7,492 nucleotides of DNA, from positions 1 through 7,492 of the forward strand of contig NZ_KE150249.1 of NCBI RefSeq assembly GCF_000411115.1, in the 5' to 3' direction. Within the stretch, counting starts at the first letter, position 1; the number at the start of each line of letters is the position of its first letter. This document shows positions 1 through 6,000 of the stretch, in pieces. The notes beneath the pieces are model-generated. The model had not been told where the DNA came from. It saw only the letters and a program-made list of their open reading frames with translations, and searched no databases. The translations under genes were made by a program, and so were the position numbers. The DNA is from Capnocytophaga granulosa ATCC 51502. GTDB lineage: Bacteria > Bacteroidota > Bacteroidia > Flavobacteriales > Flavobacteriaceae.

Positions 1-3000
1 GCGGTGCCCATGTGTCATACTGGCCGTCTCCATTCGGTGTGAAGAAGTTTGGTATCACTACATCCACAAACTCTTTGTACAAGAATACCGAATGTCCGCA
101 GGCTTCCTTGCCTCCATTCTCTTCCTTAAGCTCGCCCTTGCTATCCTCTACATATACACGTATCTTCTTCTCTACCTTGCCCGTATCTGGGTTCTCTTCT
201 TCATAGTCTGTCTTCTGTACAAAGTAAGTTACCTCATCGCCTGCCTTCACATCCTCTACCTTCTGTACATAGTGGCTCTTGGCTTCCTCTGCCGTATGGT
301 ACTGTGCTGAGCAGAAGTATACCGTGTATCGCTCCTTACCTCCTTCTACCTTCACCTTCAAGAGGTTCAAGTCGTTAGAGATACTTGTATTGGTTATCTT
401 CACCGGTGGATAGTACTCTATGTTCAAGTCGCGTACTGACTCACAAAGCGGTGCATCCGACATAGCTGGGTTGTCCTTATCAAAATAGTATAGATAGATC
501 TTATACTGGTTAAGGCCTTCCTGTAATGCTCTGGCTGCATTGAGCTTCGGTATCAAGGACGCATGCTTGATCTGGTACATATTATGCGTATTATCCGAAC
601 CTTCAGGGGTGGTTCCCTCAAACTCATAACGCTGGATTGGGGTCGTACCTCCTTCTACTCCTATGGCATATCTCAAGCGGTTGGCTGCTCCTCTCGCACT
701 TGGATTCACTACCAAGTAAGGTGTATTGACCGATACATACACATCGTAAGTACCTTCAGCTGCCGTGTCGCTATTGGCTCCTCTGCCGCCTGCAACTACC
801 AAGACTTTGTTGTTCTCATCGATAGAGGCGTGGCAGTCGTAGCTTTGAACGATACGTCCGCCTAGGTCTACCCCTTCTATGATTTCAAACTCTTTCGATG
901 CTTCACAATCCTTAGCATCGGTAACCTTGATCATATACTTACCTGCTGCCAAATCAGTGATTTCAAATGGTACGGCTACTCTCACCCCTGTTCCGCGTTT
1001 AGAAGTGGTTGTACCATCTTCCTTATACACTTCCCACTTGTATGGGGTGTTACCTCCTTCTATCGCATAGGAGATCTTACCGTTGGTCTCGCCCTTGCAG
1101 CCTACATGCTGGATGCTTTGCTGCTTGATAGCTATCTTATCTGGAGATTCTACCACTATGTTGGTTAGTTCAGCGATACAGTTGTATTCCATATCCTTCA
1201 CTCCTACAGTGTAAGAACCTACCTTAAGGCCTGTGAACTTGTTGTTTTCTCCTTGCCAATCGAAGGTGCCATCAGCCTTCTTCAATCCATAGTTATACTT
1301 GCTTGATCCTCCGCGTGCGGTGATTTCAAATCTTCCGTCTTCACCATCATGGCAGCTTACTGTTGGCTTGCCTGACAATGGATCTATCGTTAGTGGCTCT
1401 TTAGGAGCTACCTGTATGGGATCTGAATCCACTCTACACTCGCCATGGCCTGCTACCTTATGCAATACACTGATGATGTAGGTCTTGGTCGTATTGCCTT
1501 GCAAATCCACATCCAAGTTGAACTGTGTATTGTCATGTGGCTGGTCTACTTTGGCAGGGTTGCCTACCTCGGTGAGCAAGTAACGGACATTGAGCGCTGC
1601 CGTAGTTGGCGTTACGCTGGCCTCCACTATCCACTTGATCTTGCCATCCACACACTCGTACTTACCTGCCGATAGCTTGAGTTTTACCTCTGAGCCTGGC
1701 TCTATCGTTACAGCTGTTTCGGCCTCACAACCATTCTTATCAATAATTCTAAAGGTATGTTCCCCTGCTGATAAGCCTTCTAAGAGGTCTCCGCTATCCT
1801 TAGTATGGTAAGCTATAGGTGCATTGCTATCTATGATCAATTGGTATACCTTGTCATGAGTTATCGGATCTGTGCTCACTGGCGTACCTCCAAATACTCT
1901 TAGGCGGGTCTTGCCATCCTTGGCGTCTATACAGCTTTCGTGCTCGGTAGCTTCAGGGTTCACCGTTACACTGAGTGGTTCTGGTTCGCCTATGGTAAAC
2001 TCTATGATGTCTAAGCCTGTGGCTGTGGTGTTATCCTTTTCGAATATCTCGTTCGGACGACAACCGTTCTCATCTTGTACTATCACAAAGTACTTACCTG
2101 GGGCTAAGCTATCTATGACTCCTCCTGGTTTGTCTAAGAAACGATCCAAGCGTGGAGAGATCGCATAGGTAAGTTTTCTTTGACGACCATCTCTGTGCTG
2201 CTGGCCTCCTGGGAGCATCTCAATGGTAATCTTACCATTCTTATCTCCATTACACTTCACATCTTCTAAATCATATTTCACCTTGTAGGCTGTCTCTTCA
2301 GTAATGGTGATGTTCTCTACCGATTTTGTATCACAACCTCCAGTGGCTTGGCTTACCTCTACCTTGTAGATGCCTGCCTTAAGGCCTTCAAATACCCCTT
2401 GTGGGTTCGGGTTAGTGCTGCTGGTTGTGGCTGCTGAGCCGTCTTGCATCTTAAGCAAGAAGCTATAAGCCTCATCTTGCTTACCTCCTGTGGCCGTTAC
2501 AGTAATCTTACCATAAGAGCTTCCATTACACTTGAGGCTCAACTGACTCTTATCCGCTACCAAAGTAGGCGCTATAGCAGTTACCTTATCTACAAAGACT
2601 ATATTACTCTTGCCTTCGCAAGCTGTTGATGAACCATTATCATCCTTTACAATTACTTGGTATTGCCTATCATCGGTTGTACCTGGGGTAATTACTCCTG
2701 CAAAGGTAGCTGTTACGCCTGTGTTATAGGTGCCTGTGATAACTCCTGTACCCATGAGTTGTGGTGAGCCTGTCACCTCATACAATTGGGCTACATAAGT
2801 ACCTCTGGATGGGTCTATATTCGGACGTGGGTCTATATCAGCTACTAAGTCTCCAGCAACTGTGCAGCCTGGGTACTTGGTGAGTCTTGCCCTAACGACG
2901 ATACTACCTGGGTCTGGTACCTGTACTGGGCCTACCTCTTTGTAGGTATCAGTACATGATAACTCAGTATAGATACGTATCTTATAGCTGCCTGCCCCTA

Positions 3001-6000
3001 GGTTCTTGAAGGTTACTGTTCCTCTTGTACCTGGGTTGTCATCAGGCAAGGTTACACCTAAGAAGGCATCAGTTTCTGCATCATAAAGCGCATACATGAG
3101 CTTGCCTTGTACCTCTGCGGCTGTATGTCCTCCAGGAGCTGGTGTACCTGAAGGTATCTCTCCGCCTGCCACACCTGTAAGGGAGATCTCTCCGTTTTGC
3201 TCACCTACACAAGTAGGCACTTTCGCTTGTGGCGGATTTGGCGTACGAATATCCATGATATTCGGATCGTATTCTATAAAGTCATAAGTAGGACTCAAGT
3301 TCGCAATACAATTCTGCGCATCCTTCACTTGTATATAGTGGCTTCCTACTCCCAAACCTCCGAAGGTGGTGTTGTTCGTAAACTCTCCTACAGGGGTTCC
3401 ATTGCTGACCAACCTATAGAGGTAAGGGGCACCCCAACCTCCTGTTGGGTTGTTAGTAACGGTAATCTCTCCGTCATTGTTCGGTGTCCTATCACAATAG
3501 GTCATCGGATGGGTCATCGCTGTGAAGGCCACAATTGGGTTCGGACGGGTTACCATCGTACTAGAGGTGGCTTTACACTTGGTGTTCACTACCTCTACCT
3601 CTACATCAAACTGAGTAGGGGTTCCTACAGGCAATTGTGCTGCGGTTAGTGTTACCTCTGCCTCATCAGATGGGGCATTGATAGCCGTCTTTGCCAATAC
3701 TGTTGTGCCTGGACTGCCTGTGGTGATCTTATAGTTATAACCTCCATACTGGCTATAGTCACCTCCGTCTACCTCTACCCTGAAGGTTACAGTGGCTGAG
3801 GTTGGAGACTGGGTACTATTACATGTCTGTACAAGTACCAAATTCGCTCTCGGCTTCTGGGTCTTATACATCCTATAGTCATCCGTAAGGGTATAGGTAC
3901 ACTTGGTATCCTTATCAAACAAGGTGATACGATAGTCGGCCATATCATCCGAATCATGAGGTATATCTATATAGCCCTCTCCTGAGCCTGGTATGTCTGC
4001 TACAGTACGCTCGCCTTCTAGGTAAGGAGCTGTTCCTATAGGATCTGCTACACCTCCTACTACCTTCTGTAACCATACATTATAGCCGTCTGTATTGCCC
4101 CCCGCCTTGGTATAGGTGAGTTTTATCTTCACCTTTTCCGTAGAGGTAGGATTACATGTCATACGATGCTCTGGTTTCTCACGTACAGCTGTAGCACCTG
4201 TGATCTTGTGCAACGTCTTTATCTTTCCTATCTGGGTGGCTGGTATAGTCAAGGTACAGCCATTGGCATCGGTGATCTCTACCAATACATCATAATCCCT
4301 ACCCTTATCAGGCAACTGGAAGGTATGGTTGGCCTTATCATCCGCAAAGGCTGGATAAGTGGGCGGAGGTGTCAAAGAGGCCTCTGTGGCTTCCGCTATC
4401 ACTGAGCCTGCACTAGCATCCTTCACCCTGAAGGTATAAGGAGCTACTCCTCCTACTACATGTACCCTTAGCTGTGCATAGTCTGACTGAGGCTGCAAAG
4501 CAGGTGGAGTCACTGTGGTATTATCACAGGTCATCTGTACGAGCTCTATACCACTTGGGATAGAGGAGGTATCCTTAGAGAGCTGGCCATGCTCATTGAT
4601 CACTATTCTGCCTATTGTCTCATTGGTTACATCTACCCAACCACATGAACCACTAGCCGAACGCTTGATCTTAATCCTATAGGCACCTTTCTTCAAGCCC
4701 GTTACCCTATAACGTACCGTATTTGGCGTGTTATCTGGCACTATATGGCTGCTGTCTATTGTACCTATCTCTGTATAAGATCCACCGCTGGTGTTAGGAT
4801 CCCATTCAAGTGCATATTGAAAATCTACATCCTCTCTCGATGAAGTAGTTTTTGTCCTTGTAAATTCAAAACTTCCTGTAGAAGCACCCGCTGTACATGA
4901 CTTGACATCTGTTAGCTTAGTGCGATCCACTTGGTGACGCGCTATCAAATCACTCTCTGCCTCAGCAGGTAGTACCTCTATAGGCGCACTTGGCTTGTAA
5001 TCATCACAATAGTTAGTCGCACCATCTCCATTGCCCTTATCCTTCACCCATACTGTATAGTAATAGGTAGGTTCTCCTGAGATAGGAGGCGCAAGAGTTA
5101 CCTTTAGCTCTTGGGTATGGTTATCCGTTGGAGCTGTGGCCAAGGTCATATGAGGCGCTGGTACTGTCGCCGTTCTTGTCTGTGGTGTACTGCTTGTTGA
5201 GCGGGTTACGATGATGTCGTAACGATTACCACCGCCCACCACCGCAGGTGGCAACATTGGTGATTGTACAAAGTCTGTACCACTGGTGAGCTTCAAGTTA
5301 AGCTTCACCACATAAGTGGTCGATGTCTCACAAACCATATCTGATCCCTTAGTTGCCGTAAAGGCTAACTTAGGATAAGTAAGACGCTCATTCGTTCCTG
5401 GCAAAGCAGCCGGTGGTGCAGGTGGCACTATCGTTGCCTCACACTTACTGAGCTTATAACGTACCTTTATCTTCTTATGGTCAAAGAAGGTAGGTATGTC
5501 CTCTTCTGCTGCCCCTGTAGTATCAAAGTCCTTATAGGTCACTCCGCCGTCTATAGAGTACTCATAATCCGTAGGCTGTGCCACTGTTGCCTGATATGGC
5601 GTACCTGGTGGCGCTGGCGTTATGGTTGCATTTATATCCAATAAGGTGATCTTTAACCTATACTGGTCATTGCCATTCTCACATGCATTCGACGTAGAAT
5701 GGTTAACAATAGCAATACTATACTTAGCCGTATACTTGCTGTTTATCAAGTGCCCTAACGCATTGCCTGAAGCCGTAACTTCTACCTTACAGTTGGTCTT
5801 CTGGTCTATGATCTCAAGGGTAAAGGTCAAACTTGGGAAGACCTCTTTCCAGAAATCTGTAGCTGCTGCCAAGTGTGCAGGTCGGTGGCTGGTATCAAAA
5901 TCAGTTTCCTTAAGGTCAAAACCTACCTCAGCATTAGACACCGGTGCCGATATATTTTGCTTCACAAAATTCTTTCGCAAGAATGGATTCTTCTCCTTAG

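Noticed and set aside
92..310. A plus-strand frame giving a hydrophobic, membrane-like peptide
   Set aside because: The hydrophobicity comes from reading the antisense of Lys/Glu-rich codons in module 22 (reverse complements give Leu, Phe, Ile). It is not evidence for a membrane protein.
3197..3649. A 150-codon open frame on the plus strand
   Set aside because: It overlaps modules 11-13 antisense, and its translation has no domain-like pattern. It is explained by the composition of the opposite strand.
4098..4103. A run of six C, considered as a phase-variation tract
   Set aside because: It is short, encodes the ordinary Gly-Gly of module 10, and the frame continues normally on both sides.
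5285..5311. An inverted repeat (ggtgagctt / aagcttcacc) resembling a hairpin
   Set aside because: It lies inside the coding sequence of module 7, has a bulge and no T-tract, and is explained by alternating Lys-Leu codons (KLNLKL). I do not call a terminator or operator.
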